DNA of 64,000 nucleotides from SOIA01 sp964348015 (GCA_964348015.1 CAYGBC010000058.1:32404-96403); one strand, 5' to 3'; numbered from the stretch's first letter, positions 35,581 through 44,701 are shown. Numbers and translations are program-made. Notes: generated by a model from the sequence alone, not told the origin.

Positions 35581-36564
35581 ATGAACGCGATCCAAGAATC
35601 CAAGAAAGAAGTTCAGAATCCATTCCTCCCCTTCACCCCTGGCGACACAGGGGATTCCGATCTTTCTCCTTCCGCAGAAGCACTCCAGCTCATCCTGGGT
35701 CTGCCTGGAAATCCTGAGGGGTTCAAGGGCACAAATAGAGAAGAGATTTTCCAGAATGATTCCGGTGCTCATGCCTTCCCCAATACAAGCTTGAAAGAAG
35801 CGGACGAAATCGTTTCCTTCTGGGAGAGGGGATTCTGGGAGAACAGGAAAATATCGCTGGCAAGAGAAGTGCTGATGCGCCTGGACCAGCGGTACCGTCA
35901 GGTTTTCACGGAGCCAAAAGCATGTTGGGATACGAAGAGTGATGAAAAAGAGGCGTTTTTCAGCTCGAATTTACTCTATTTGATCGCGATCACCGATGGG
36001 AATGAAGACACATTGGGCCATTCTCAGCTTGTATCCAAGTATTCGGTTCTCTTCGCCCGGGAATTGGGTATTGAAGATAGAAGTTTTTTAATTGACCTGG
36101 AAAGAGGCGCCTTACTTCATGACATCGGAAAGATCGGTGTTCCCGAGTTCGTTTTGAGAAAGGAAGGAGCCTTGACTCGAGGGGAAAGAGAAGTTGTGAG
36201 AGAGCATCCTCTTTTAGGCTTCGAGATGATCAAGGGATTCGATTTTCTTGCGGATGCCGCTCATGTGATCCTGTATCATCACGAGCGGTTTGATGGGACG
36301 GGATATCCCTTCGGATTGCAAGGAGAAGAGATTCCCTTGGGAGCCAGGATATTTGCCCTGGCAGACACTCTGGATGCGATAACTTCTGATAGACCCTACA
36401 GAAAAGGCAAAAACTTCGAAGACGCCTTGATGGAAATTAAAAAGGGAAAGGACACTCAGTTCGATCCCCTTCTCAGCGACATCTTCCTTTCCATCCCTAA
36501 GGAAAAATGGGAGGAGATCAAAGAGAGCTCCAGGGCTTCTCTCCCGCTTTCTGCGGTTCACTGA
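35581..36564 (+). CDS. HD-GYP domain protein (predicted cyclic-di-GMP phosphodiesterase)
   Basis: About 327 residues without membrane segments. The C-terminal HD-GYP domain (about 140-310) has LLHDIGKIGVP, the HHERFDGTGYP motif and ALADTLDAITSDRPYRK, all catalytic positions intact, so it should hydrolyse cyclic-di-GMP. The N-terminal 130 residues are not recognised. The ATG at 35581 is chosen; an in-frame TTG at 35572 is an alternative. Divergent from the ECF sigma operon. Confidence 0.88.
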   Translation: MNAIQESKKEVQNPFLPFTPGDTGDSDLSPSAEALQLILGLPGNPEGFKGTNREEIFQNDSGAHAFPNTSLKEADEIVSFWERGFWENRKISLAREVLMRLDQRYRQVFTEPKACWDTKSDEKEAFFSSNLLYLIAITDGNEDTLGHSQLVSKYSVLFARELGIEDRSFLIDLERGALLHDIGKIGVPEFVLRKEGALTRGEREVVREHPLLGFEMIKGFDFLADAAHVILYHHERFDGTGYPFGLQGEEIPLGARIFALADTLDAITSDRPYRKGKNFEDALMEIKKGKDTQFDPLLSDIFLSIPKEKWEEIKESSRASLPLSAVH

Positions 36565-36568
36565 TTTA

Positions 36569-36582
36569 TTTTCCCCGGAAAA
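36569..36582. terminator. Weak palindrome between convergent genes
   Basis: TTTTCC-CC-GGAAAA lies between the HD-GYP stop and the convergent LutB-LutA gene. The two-base loop makes it a poor terminator, but its position fits bidirectional termination. Confidence 0.3.
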
Positions 36583-36625
36583 TCTTGAATTCCCCTCTGA
36601 AAAGCATTCTGTATGCGGCCGAATT

Positions 36626-38749
36626 TTATTGGCGCTTCTGTGTCTTGGATCTATTTTGTGTGGCTTTCTCATAAAGCTCGGCCGTATGAAAGATTTTGAA
36701 GGAACGTTTCTCGTTTTTCAGGTTGGTTCTGAGCTGGAGAAGACAGCCTGGACAGTCTGTGGCGATGAGCTCTGGTCCGCTTTTGAGGATTTTCTCCTTT
36801 TTTTTCTGCCACATGCGGTCCGAGATACCCGGATTTTGAATAGAAAATATTCCGCAAAATCCACAGCAGGCATAGGGCTCCTCCTCTTCTATAAGATTGA
36901 ATGCCAGAGCATTGAGCATTTTTCTGGGTTCGTCCTTCAATTTGAGGGCGTGGAGGTAGTGACAGGGATAATGATAATACACATCCTCTTTCTGTGTTTC
37001 CTCGACTTCAGGCAGCAGGCCTTCTTTAACCATGAATTCGGTGTAATCGTATATTTTATCTGTCCATCGGGAAGATTTGGGTTCGATTTTAGGGTAGAGT
37101 TTTTTAAGTAGAGAATTTCCGGTCGGGCATACTGTGAGGATAATATCGGGATTCTCTTTTTCGAAAGATTTGAGGTTACTGAAAACCAGTTTCCGGACAT
37201 CCTTTTCGTTCCCCAGATGGAGACTGGGAGCTCCGCAACAGGCCTGGTCCGGAGGAGTCGTGGCATGAAAACCGGAACGGGATAAGCTGTTGATGACGCT
37301 TTTACGGATTTCGGGGAAAAAAAATTTCACCAGGCACCCCTGGAAAAGGTACACTTTTTTTCCTTTTTTGGTTTTTTCCCTCGCAGGTTGAGGTGGTTTA
37401 ATCAAGGGGAAAGATTTTCGTTTTCCCCAGGCTAAAGGGATGTTGATGAAATGCCCGTTTTTCTGGAAGGGCTTTTGCAATACGGATAGGATGTTCGCCA
37501 TCCTCTCGGAAAAAGACTTCTCTCTAAAGAGAAGAGAGAGAGTCTTTTCCCACAGTTTTGGAATTCTCTGGCTCTTGATCTTCTGGATCAGGTCTCCGGT
37601 GGGGATTCCCACGGGACAGAATTCCTCGCATTTTTTACAGTCTGCACAGAAATCGAGCAGAGATGAAGATTCATTGAGAGACTGAGTGATTGCAGTCAGA
37701 AGGACACCTATTCCTCCGGGATAGACCGGCCCCCCGTAAACGTGGCCTCCGATGGCCTGAAACACCGGGCAGATCAACATGCAGCCGCCACACTTCAGGC
37801 AGGAAAGGATCTTATTCAGGTCTTTGTTTCCACTGACCTGGAGTCTTCCGTTATCGAGGATGATGATGTGGAGTTCTTGCGGCCCGTGGACACCCATAAC
37901 CAGCTCTTTTTCTATGTCCGTAGTCCGGCTCGGACCTGTGATCAGTGAGACGTATGAGGTCAGTTTCAGTCCTGAGGAGGCAGGGATGAGAGCTTTGACG
38001 AGAGTTATGGCCTGTTCCAGCGTTTCAACGAATTTTTCTGTCGTCACCAGCGCGATGTGGACTGGAGGAAGCGATGTGACAAGACGGGCGTTTCCTTCGT
38101 TGCTGATGATCACGAGTGTCCCGGATTCGGCGACAACCAGGTTGGCTCCGGAAATTCCGATATCCGCATTCATGAAGTGTTTCCGCATTTCTTCCCTGGC
38201 AAACTTCACGATTTCTTTCGGCTCTGGAGGGACTTTTTTTCCAAGATGTTGACTGAGGAGCTCGGCCACTTCTTCTTTGGTCTTGTGCAGGGCGGGCGCC
38301 GTGATGTGGGAAGGCCTTTCGCCAGCGATCTGGATGATCCATTCCCCTAGGTCCGTTTCAACAATCCGGTACCCCCTGTTCTCGAAAAAGTTGTTGAGCT
38401 GAATTTCTTCGCTGACCATAGATTTGGATTTGACGATGAGCTTGGCCTTTTTCTGGCGGGCAATCCTTGCTATCACAGCGAGAGCCGCATCAGGCGTTGA
38501 GGCATCGTAGACACGCGCTCCCGCTTTCTCAGCTTCTTCTTTGAATTTTTGGATAAGCCGCGGAAGCTGTTTCACGCATTCTTCGCGGATCTGCTTGGCC
38601 TTTTTTTTATACCCCTCCCAGGAAATTTCGTTTTTCGTGCGTATATATTTTTGAAAATGATGTGTAGAGGCTTTCTCTAGTGCTTTCTGAAGGCTTGGGT
38701 CATCCAGGGCTTTTTTGACCTTTTTCTTTTGTTTTCTGCGGGAGAACAC
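36626..38749 (-). CDS. LutB-LutA fusion: LUD-domain iron-sulfur protein fused to a CCG-domain oxidoreductase subunit
   Basis: Predicted L-lactate oxidation complex. The 707 residues comprise a LUD domain (about 60-310), two 4Fe-4S motifs (CLKCGGCMLICP and CADCKKCEEFCP, about 325-400), and two CCG domains (about 470-690) with QACCGAP and PYACCGFCG, normally a separate LutA/LldE protein. The fusion unites two of the three Lut subunits. LutC is not nearby. The GTG start directly abuts the ftsK stop (TGAGTG). Confidence 0.86.
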   Translation of the reverse strand: MFSRRKQKKKVKKALDDPSLQKALEKASTHHFQKYIRTKNEISWEGYKKKAKQIREECVKQLPRLIQKFKEEAEKAGARVYDASTPDAALAVIARIARQKKAKLIVKSKSMVSEEIQLNNFFENRGYRIVETDLGEWIIQIAGERPSHITAPALHKTKEEVAELLSQHLGKKVPPEPKEIVKFAREEMRKHFMNADIGISGANLVVAESGTLVIISNEGNARLVTSLPPVHIALVTTEKFVETLEQAITLVKALIPASSGLKLTSYVSLITGPSRTTDIEKELVMGVHGPQELHIIILDNGRLQVSGNKDLNKILSCLKCGGCMLICPVFQAIGGHVYGGPVYPGGIGVLLTAITQSLNESSSLLDFCADCKKCEEFCPVGIPTGDLIQKIKSQRIPKLWEKTLSLLFREKSFSERMANILSVLQKPFQKNGHFINIPLAWGKRKSFPLIKPPQPAREKTKKGKKVYLFQGCLVKFFFPEIRKSVINSLSRSGFHATTPPDQACCGAPSLHLGNEKDVRKLVFSNLKSFEKENPDIILTVCPTGNSLLKKLYPKIEPKSSRWTDKIYDYTEFMVKEGLLPEVEETQKEDVYYHYPCHYLHALKLKDEPRKMLNALAFNLIEEEEPYACCGFCGIFSIQNPGISDRMWQKKKEKILKSGPELIATDCPGCLLQLRTNLKNEKRSFKIFHTAELYEKATQNRSKTQKRQ

Positions 38750-41065
38750 TCACTCTTCTCTTTTCATTTTTTCGAGGTAGATTTGAGGGTCGACAAGAAA
38801 TTCCCTGGGTTTACTTCCTTCGGAGGGGCCGACGATGCCTTCTTGTTCCATCTGGTCGATTATCCGGGCAGCCCTGGCGTAACCCAATTTGAGTTTTCTC
38901 TGGAGATAGGAGGCGGAAGCCTGCCCGGTGAGAAGCACGAGCTCCAGGGCCTTTTCGTAGAGCTCGTCTTTTTCTCCGAGGTCCTCGATACCATGCGCTG
39001 TTTTGCTCTTGAGAGTTTTCACGATTTTTTCATCGAATTCCGGGCTTCCCTGTTCTTTAACGAACTTCACGAGTCTGGTGATTTCTGGCACAGAGATGTG
39101 GGAGCCGTGGAGCCTTATCAGTCGTGGATAGTTAGGGGGCATAAAGAGCATGTCTCCCAGGCCAAGGAGTTTCTCTGCTCCCGCAGTATCGATGATGATT
39201 CGGGAGTCCACCTTGGTGGGAACACGGAAGGCGATGCGGCTGGAAAAGTTATTTTTTATCGTTCCTGTAATGACATCAATGGAGGGCCGTTGGGTCGCCA
39301 TCACGAGATGGATTCCCACAGCGCGGGCCAGCTGCGCCAGGCGTGCAATGCAGTACTCCACATCCTGGGCTCCGATCATCATCAATTCTGCCAATTCGTC
39401 GATAATGATAACGATATAGGGAAGAGGCTTGAGGTCCTGCTTTTCTTCTTCTGTGAGCTTTCCTTTTTTCTCTTTCAATGTGCGTTTGACCTGTTTGTTG
39501 TACTGTTCGATATTTCGGACTCTCAGAAAGCCCAGCCTTTGATATCTCTCTTCCATCATCTTTATCGTGTCCAGCAGGATAGCACCGGCTTTCTTCGGGT
39601 CTTTGACGACAGGACAGAGGAGATGAGGGATTCCATCCCAGAGTGCAAATTCCAATCTTTTCGGGTCGATGAGGATAAGCTTGACATCCTCAGGTTTGGC
39701 CCTGTAAAGGATGCTGGCGATGAGCGCGTTGAGGCCCACACTTTTTCCGGTACCGGTAGCACCGGCGAGCAGAAGGTGAGGCATGACGGACAAATCCGTG
39801 ATGTAGACTTCGCCATGAATGGTCTTCCCGAGGGCAAATGTCAGCTTGGACGGAGAACTCGTGAATTGTTCTGACTGAATGATATCCCTGAGCTTGATAA
39901 GCTCTCTTTTGTTGTTGGGGATCTCCACGCCGAGAGAAGATTTACCCGGCATTCTCTGGACCCTGACTGATTCCGCTCCCAAAGCCATGGACAGGTCTTC
40001 TGAGAGATTGGCGACCTGGCTGATCTTAATGCCCGGATAAGGATAGAATTCATAAGTGGTGATGACGGGGCCCGGATGATACTCGCGGACTTCTCCCTCC
40101 ACCCGGAATTCTGCAAGTTTCTCCTCGATTCGCTGTTTTTTTTCATAGAGTTCATTCTTGTCGATTTTTTCATACGTCTTTCCGGGGTCGAGCAGAGTGA
40201 AAGGCGGATAATTGTAGTCGGTCTTTTTTTCCATTTCGGGAAAAAGATATTTTTCCTGGACTGTGGGAGGGGCCGGTTTTGGCAACTTGGATTCAGGTTT
40301 TAGCTCTTCCTGGACTTCTTTTTTCCTCTTTTTCAGCCTGGGTTTTTTCCTCTCTTTTTCCTCTGGTGGAGAGTATTTTTCGATAACCTTTCTCCTCATT
40401 CTTTCCCTGAGCCTGGCTTTTCGGTAATGAGTGACTTTGATCCTCACTTCCTTAAATACAAACTTGAACAGGTTTGAAAAGAAACTGAGAATCACCGAAA
40501 TAGGAATTTTGGTGGCAAGGACAAAAAAGAGGATGAGAAGAACGACAAGAACGAGCAGAGTTCCGATCCGGCTGAAAATTTGAATCAGACCGGATGAGAT
40601 CAGCCTTCCGATAAGGCCTCCAGCCTGAACCTCTGCTCCTGACCAGGAAACGCTCCCGAAAATCATAAACAGGAGAGAGCTGAACACGAGGATCAGGAAC
40701 AGGCTTGCCATGGATTTCAACAGGAGTCGTCTTTCCTCCTGGGGAGAAAAACACTGAATTCCGATGTAAAACAGAGCCATGGCGAAGAGAAATGACGTGA
40801 ACCCAAACAGCTGAATCACAGCATCCGAGAGATAGGCGCCCGCTTTTCCGATATAATTGTGGATTTTTAGTTCTGAGGGTTCCGCATCCGCCCATCCGGT
40901 GTTGGTCCAGGAAGGATCCTGCGAGTCATAGCTGATCAGGCTGATAAAGAGAAAAACAGCCACAAATATCAGGATTATCCCGATGACATCAGAAGATCCG
41001 ACGCTCTTTTTTCTGCGGGGCCTGCGAGGAGAGAGGGAAGATGAGATTTTTTTTCTCTTTTTCAT
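38750..41065 (-). CDS. ftsK: DNA translocase FtsK/SpoIIIE
   Basis: Chromosome-segregation motor at the division site. The 771 residues have four N-terminal membrane helices (about 25-180), a charged linker (about 200-270), the RecA-like motor with AGATGTGKSVGLN (Walker A, near 440) and IIIDELAELM (Walker B), and a C-terminal winged-helix gamma domain (about 705-765, ASYLQRKLKLGYARAARIID). Length is typical of the shorter SpoIIIE-like forms. The ATG lies seven bases after a perfect -10 box. Confidence 0.95.
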   Translation of the reverse strand: MKKRKKISSSLSPRRPRRKKSVGSSDVIGIILIFVAVFLFISLISYDSQDPSWTNTGWADAEPSELKIHNYIGKAGAYLSDAVIQLFGFTSFLFAMALFYIGIQCFSPQEERRLLLKSMASLFLILVFSSLLFMIFGSVSWSGAEVQAGGLIGRLISSGLIQIFSRIGTLLVLVVLLILFFVLATKIPISVILSFFSNLFKFVFKEVRIKVTHYRKARLRERMRRKVIEKYSPPEEKERKKPRLKKRKKEVQEELKPESKLPKPAPPTVQEKYLFPEMEKKTDYNYPPFTLLDPGKTYEKIDKNELYEKKQRIEEKLAEFRVEGEVREYHPGPVITTYEFYPYPGIKISQVANLSEDLSMALGAESVRVQRMPGKSSLGVEIPNNKRELIKLRDIIQSEQFTSSPSKLTFALGKTIHGEVYITDLSVMPHLLLAGATGTGKSVGLNALIASILYRAKPEDVKLILIDPKRLEFALWDGIPHLLCPVVKDPKKAGAILLDTIKMMEERYQRLGFLRVRNIEQYNKQVKRTLKEKKGKLTEEEKQDLKPLPYIVIIIDELAELMMIGAQDVEYCIARLAQLARAVGIHLVMATQRPSIDVITGTIKNNFSSRIAFRVPTKVDSRIIIDTAGAEKLLGLGDMLFMPPNYPRLIRLHGSHISVPEITRLVKFVKEQGSPEFDEKIVKTLKSKTAHGIEDLGEKDELYEKALELVLLTGQASASYLQRKLKLGYARAARIIDQMEQEGIVGPSEGSKPREFLVDPQIYLEKMKREE

Positions 41066-41072
41066 TGTCTGA

Positions 41073-41101
41073 ATTATAGCATATTTGCATTATGCGGTCA
41101 G
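41073..41101 (-). promoter_or_regulatory. Promoter of ftsK, leaderless
   Basis: On the minus strand CTGACC (41101-41096), a 17-base spacer and a perfect TATAAT (41078-41073) are followed by seven bases and the ftsK ATG. Transcription would start at about the A of the start codon. Confidence 0.65.
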
Positions 41102-41137
41102 CAACGGGGGACCAGGCCTTGAAATCGAGGGAGGGTG

Positions 41138-41947
41138 TTATTCCGAACTGGAAAAATAACGAAACAGATCCACAAACAGAGAGATGGAGAGCTGCTCGGG
41201 ACGTGTGTTCCGCGCAATCCCTAATTTCTGGCAAGCTCTGTCCACGAGGGGAAGAGGAATGTCAAGCTTCTCCAGGTTCTTCCGGAGGATTTTTCTTCTG
41301 TGTTTGAAAGCTCCCTTTAGGAAATTCCGGAAGAGCTCTTCGTTTTCTAAAGAATAAAGAGGCCGCTTCCTTCTCTTTAGGGAAACCAGTCCGGAGTCCA
41401 CTTTCGGAGGAGGAGAGAAACATTCCGGGGGAACGATAAAATGGAGCTTTACAAGAAAATGGATTTGGAAGAGGATGGAGAGCGGAGCATATATTTTCGA
41501 CCCGGGCTGCCCGCACAGCCTTTGCGCGACCTCCTTTTGGAGCAGGAAAATGCATTCAGAAAAGTGCGCTCTCTCTTCCAGCACTTTGAACAGCAGAGGT
41601 GAAGACAGGGAATAAGGAAGGTTTCCGACCAGTTTTACGCTTTCCTTGAAGGTTTGTGAGTTTTTCAGAAGCTCACGGAAATCCACCCTGATAATGTCTT
41701 TTTCCAGCACAGTCAAGTTGGGGAGGTCTCTTCTCTGGAGATGGGGAATCAGAGCCGGGTCCTTCTCGATGGCAATGACTTTTCCGGCTTTTTCGGCGAG
41801 AGGAAAGGTTAAGACTCCCCGTCCTGCCCCTATCTCGATGATCAGGTCTTTTTTTTGCGGTGAGATACGCTGAAGGATTTTGTTGAGGACTGCCTTGTTT
41901 TTTAAAAAGTGCTGACCGAGGGCCTTTCTCTTTGTTTTTTGAGTCAC
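41138..41947 (-). CDS. rsmA: 16S rRNA (adenine1518/1519-N6)-dimethyltransferase
   Basis: KsgA/RsmA methylates two adjacent adenines in helix 45 of 16S rRNA. From the GTG at 41947 the protein has 269 residues: LGQHFLKN near the N-terminus, EIGAGRGVLT (SAM-binding motif I), NLPYSLSSPLL (catalytic motif IV) and the C-terminal helical domain. The GTG overlaps the transporter stop by four bases (GTGA), which decides this start over the longer open frame to 42034. Confidence 0.94.
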   Translation of the reverse strand: MTQKTKRKALGQHFLKNKAVLNKILQRISPQKKDLIIEIGAGRGVLTFPLAEKAGKVIAIEKDPALIPHLQRRDLPNLTVLEKDIIRVDFRELLKNSQTFKESVKLVGNLPYSLSSPLLFKVLEERAHFSECIFLLQKEVAQRLCGQPGSKIYAPLSILFQIHFLVKLHFIVPPECFSPPPKVDSGLVSLKRRKRPLYSLENEELFRNFLKGAFKHRRKILRKNLEKLDIPLPLVDRACQKLGIARNTRPEQLSISLFVDLFRYFSSSE

Positions 41948-43575
41948 GTCAATTTCGTCTTTCCCCTCTCCTCTGTTTGCTTGATGACAGCCGAACAGGT
42001 CATGTCTCCGATTATATTTGTGGTTGTCCGACACATATCCAGGAATCGGTCAACCCCCAGGATCAGGGCGATTCCTTCGAGAGGAATCCCGAGCTGTGTG
42101 AGGACCATAGCCAGCGTAATGATGCCTGCCGCCGGAACGCCCGCGGCTCCGACAGAGGCCAAAGTCGCCATAAGAACGATCGTGATTTGATCCATGATGC
42201 CTAAAGGAATGCCGTAGATCTGGGCTATGAACACAGCCGCCACCCCTTGATAGAGGGCTGTTCCGTCCATGTTGATAGTGGCCCCCAGGGGAATGACGAA
42301 GCTCGAGTATTCCCGGGACACGCCGAGGTGTTCGACGCATTCCAGGCTGACCGGCAGGGCTGCATTCGAGCTCGAAGTGCTGAATGCGATGATCATCGCT
42401 TCTTTGGTTCCGGAGTAAAAATGGAGGGGATTGATCCGGGCCAGCAGGCTCAGCGAAAGGCTGTTTACAGAAAATGTGTAGATCACCAGGCCACCCACGA
42501 CCACAAGGGAGTATTTCAAAAGAGTGTAGAGGATGTTGACACCATACTGGCCGATCACGGCCGCGATCAGAGCCAGAACGCCGTAGGGGGCGAGTTTCAT
42601 CGCGATGTGGACGACCTGAATGATGGCGTCGTTCAAGCCTTCCAAAAATTTTATGAGTGTTTCGGATCTATCTCTTGTTATCAGAGTCAAAACAGTGCCG
42701 AAAAGAAGCGCGAGGAAGATCACCTGGAGCATGTTTCCTTCGACGAGTGATCTCAAAGGATTCGTGGGGAAGATGTTGACCAGTACGTCCAGGATATCTG
42801 AAAGAGGGGATCTCTTTTGACTTCTGGCGATTTCGCCGGAGAAGGCGTCTTCGATGAGCAGCCTGTTGAGCCGGGAAACCTCTTTGCCCTGCAGGTTTGC
42901 TCCCAGGAGCTTTTGAGTTTGCTTTGACAGATCCACACCGGCAAAGAGTTCTTCTGTATACAGATTTTCCAGCTCGAGGAGTGCGTTCAGTTCGCCGACT
43001 AAGGCTTGTTTCAAAGCGTTAGACGGAGAATGAGAAGGATTGTACTCCTCAAGCATTCGCATCGTGTCAGGGGAAAGCTGGGCCCGGATAAACCGCGCCA
43101 GCGGGTCGTCGCCTTGATGAAGCCTCAGGGCGAATCCCTCAGCATCTTTCAAATCACCCGGGCCGAAAAGAACAGCGCCGGACCTTTCTGTCATCCGTTG
43201 AATGCTGACTTGAGCTTTGGATTCATAGCTTTTGTAGAGTTCCGCTCTCACATCTTCGTCAAGTCCGGTCCCGGGCTTGACGGCATTGGCCAAGACCAGG
43301 CCGATGGTGATAGCCACCATGGTTGTGATCATGAAATAGCCGACTGTCTTAATCCCTATTCGACCGAGCTTGCGAATGTCTCCGAGGCTTGCTGTGCCCA
43401 GCATCAGAGAGACCAGAACCAGGGGGACGACGATCATGGTGATCAAACGGAGGAAAATTGTCCCGACCGGCTCGATGATCGTGGCCTTTTCTCCGAAGAC
43501 AAGCCCCACCACTACTCCCAGGATCAATCCGATGAAGATCTTTGTGTGCAGCTTTATTTTTTTCAGTTTGAGCAC
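41944..43575 (-). CDS. Dicarboxylate/amino acid:cation symporter (DAACS) with enlarged 3-4 loop
   Basis: Membrane symporter of the GltP/DctA family (sodium- or proton-coupled uptake of glutamate, aspartate or C4-dicarboxylates). It has eight membrane segments plus re-entrant hairpins with the SSSNAALP serine-rich tip (FSTSSSNAALPVS) and NMDGTALYQG. About 543 residues against 420-440 normally; the surplus (about 130 residues) lies between segments 3 and 4. The GTG at 43575 has AAGGGA eight bases upstream; a TTG at 43602 is possible. It is translationally coupled to rsmA, an unusual pairing. Confidence 0.88.
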   Translation of the reverse strand: MLKLKKIKLHTKIFIGLILGVVVGLVFGEKATIIEPVGTIFLRLITMIVVPLVLVSLMLGTASLGDIRKLGRIGIKTVGYFMITTMVAITIGLVLANAVKPGTGLDEDVRAELYKSYESKAQVSIQRMTERSGAVLFGPGDLKDAEGFALRLHQGDDPLARFIRAQLSPDTMRMLEEYNPSHSPSNALKQALVGELNALLELENLYTEELFAGVDLSKQTQKLLGANLQGKEVSRLNRLLIEDAFSGEIARSQKRSPLSDILDVLVNIFPTNPLRSLVEGNMLQVIFLALLFGTVLTLITRDRSETLIKFLEGLNDAIIQVVHIAMKLAPYGVLALIAAVIGQYGVNILYTLLKYSLVVVGGLVIYTFSVNSLSLSLLARINPLHFYSGTKEAMIIAFSTSSSNAALPVSLECVEHLGVSREYSSFVIPLGATINMDGTALYQGVAAVFIAQIYGIPLGIMDQITIVLMATLASVGAAGVPAAGIITLAMVLTQLGIPLEGIALILGVDRFLDMCRTTTNIIGDMTCSAVIKQTEERGKTKLT

Positions 43576-43660
43576 AGACGTTGTCCCTTCATCCTCGTTC
43601 AAGAGATTTCATGGCCAAAATATTAAGATTCATAATATATGCTCGCTTTTTTGAAGTCAA

Positions 43661-43776
43661 TGGGGTCAGGCTTTGATAACTTTGATCGTTGAAAATGTCA
43701 TTTCCAGCTTTGCTCAAGACTTATACAATCCGGCTCCGGTAATCTTAATTATCAAAGTTATCAAAGCCTGACCCCA
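43661..43776. mobile_element. MITE-like element with 26-base perfect inverted repeats
   Basis: Arms 43661-43686 and 43751-43776 are perfect reverse complements over 26 bases, beginning TGGGGTCAGGCTTTGATAAC. The 64-base centre has no coding capacity. It lies between the symporter start and the TSUP gene stop. Such arms resemble repeats associated with IS200/RAYT-type Y1 transposases, which is family knowledge recalled without a search. No transposase is present. Confidence 0.7.
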
Positions 43777-43778
43777 AT

Positions 43779-44531
43779 TCAGATAAGATTCAGAAGCTTC
43801 AAAGCCATCCAGAGTATCGTCGCCACCAGGACAACCCGGATTATTTTCTCTCCTTTCCGCACAGAGATCTTGGCGGCCCACCAGGCTCCGAAGGCCATTC
43901 CCGCAGCAAGAGTCAATCCGAATTTCCATTCCACATTCCCGGTGATCAGAAAGACAACAGATGCCGGAATGGTGTAAATGAATATGATAAAGACTTTGTG
44001 CATGTTGACTCGAACAAGATCCAGCTTCAGCAGGTGGAAAAGTGACACCATAAACACGAAACCGACACCCACCTGCATAAAGCCTCCGTAAAATCCGATG
44101 GCCACCATGACGGGATAGATCAACCAGGAACTCTTCTGGCCGGAATGATCCCCAGTTTTTTTCTGATTAGTTTTCCTGAGAAACAGGGAAATGGTGACGG
44201 CGAGCAGCACATAGGCCAGGATCTTCTGGAAAAGCATATCACTTGTTCTGGTCGCAAGAACAGCCCCGGCTATGGCTCCAGGAAGAGTGAAGGCTGTTAA
44301 TTTTATGCTCAATTTGAAATCGTGATGTTTTTCCTGGCGATAAGAGAGAACGGCCGAGAAAGTCTGAGCGAGAATTCCCATTCGGTTGGTGCCGTTCGCA
44401 AGAGAGGGATCAAGTCCGAGAAGGATGAGAATCGGAAGTGTGATCGTGGATCCTCCTCCGGCCATGACGTTGATGAAGCCTGCTGCGGAGCCGGCGCCGA
44501 ACAGAAGAAGGAGTTTCAATAATTCATCCAT
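43779..44531 (-). CDS. TSUP-family transporter (TauE/SafE sulfite exporter-like)
   Basis: Inner-membrane protein of 250 residues with about seven to eight helices in two related halves: GAGSAAGFINVMAGGGSTITLP (split around 12-33) and IGFYGGFMQVGVGFVF (about 142-157), the duplicated TSUP signature. It probably exports an organosulfur or sulfite anion; substrate not readable from sequence. Its stop is three bases from the inverted-repeat element. Confidence 0.88.
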   Translation of the reverse strand: MDELLKLLLLFGAGSAAGFINVMAGGGSTITLPILILLGLDPSLANGTNRMGILAQTFSAVLSYRQEKHHDFKLSIKLTAFTLPGAIAGAVLATRTSDMLFQKILAYVLLAVTISLFLRKTNQKKTGDHSGQKSSWLIYPVMVAIGFYGGFMQVGVGFVFMVSLFHLLKLDLVRVNMHKVFIIFIYTIPASVVFLITGNVEWKFGLTLAAGMAFGAWWAAKISVRKGEKIIRVVLVATILWMALKLLNLI

Positions 44532-44654
44532 GGCCTGAGCACCTGAACGTATACAGAGTCAGAGTATTTTACCATTCAGCGCAAAAGATGCAAAAAAAAT
44601 TATCAGGTTTCTCTTTTCGGGCTAGATTGGAAATTCATTCCTGCGGATGGAGAA

Positions 44655-44701
44655 TCTCTTATGCAATTGGGAAGACTCTGTTTGTATTCCTGCATAAGAG
44701 A
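44655..44701. repeat. 11-base perfect inverted repeat
   Basis: TCTCTTATGCA (44655-44665) and TGCATAAGAGA (44691-44701) are exact reverse complements separated by 25 bases, in non-coding DNA upstream of the TSUP gene and the SDR remnant. No T-run follows, so an operator-like site is as likely as an RNA hairpin. Confidence 0.4.
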
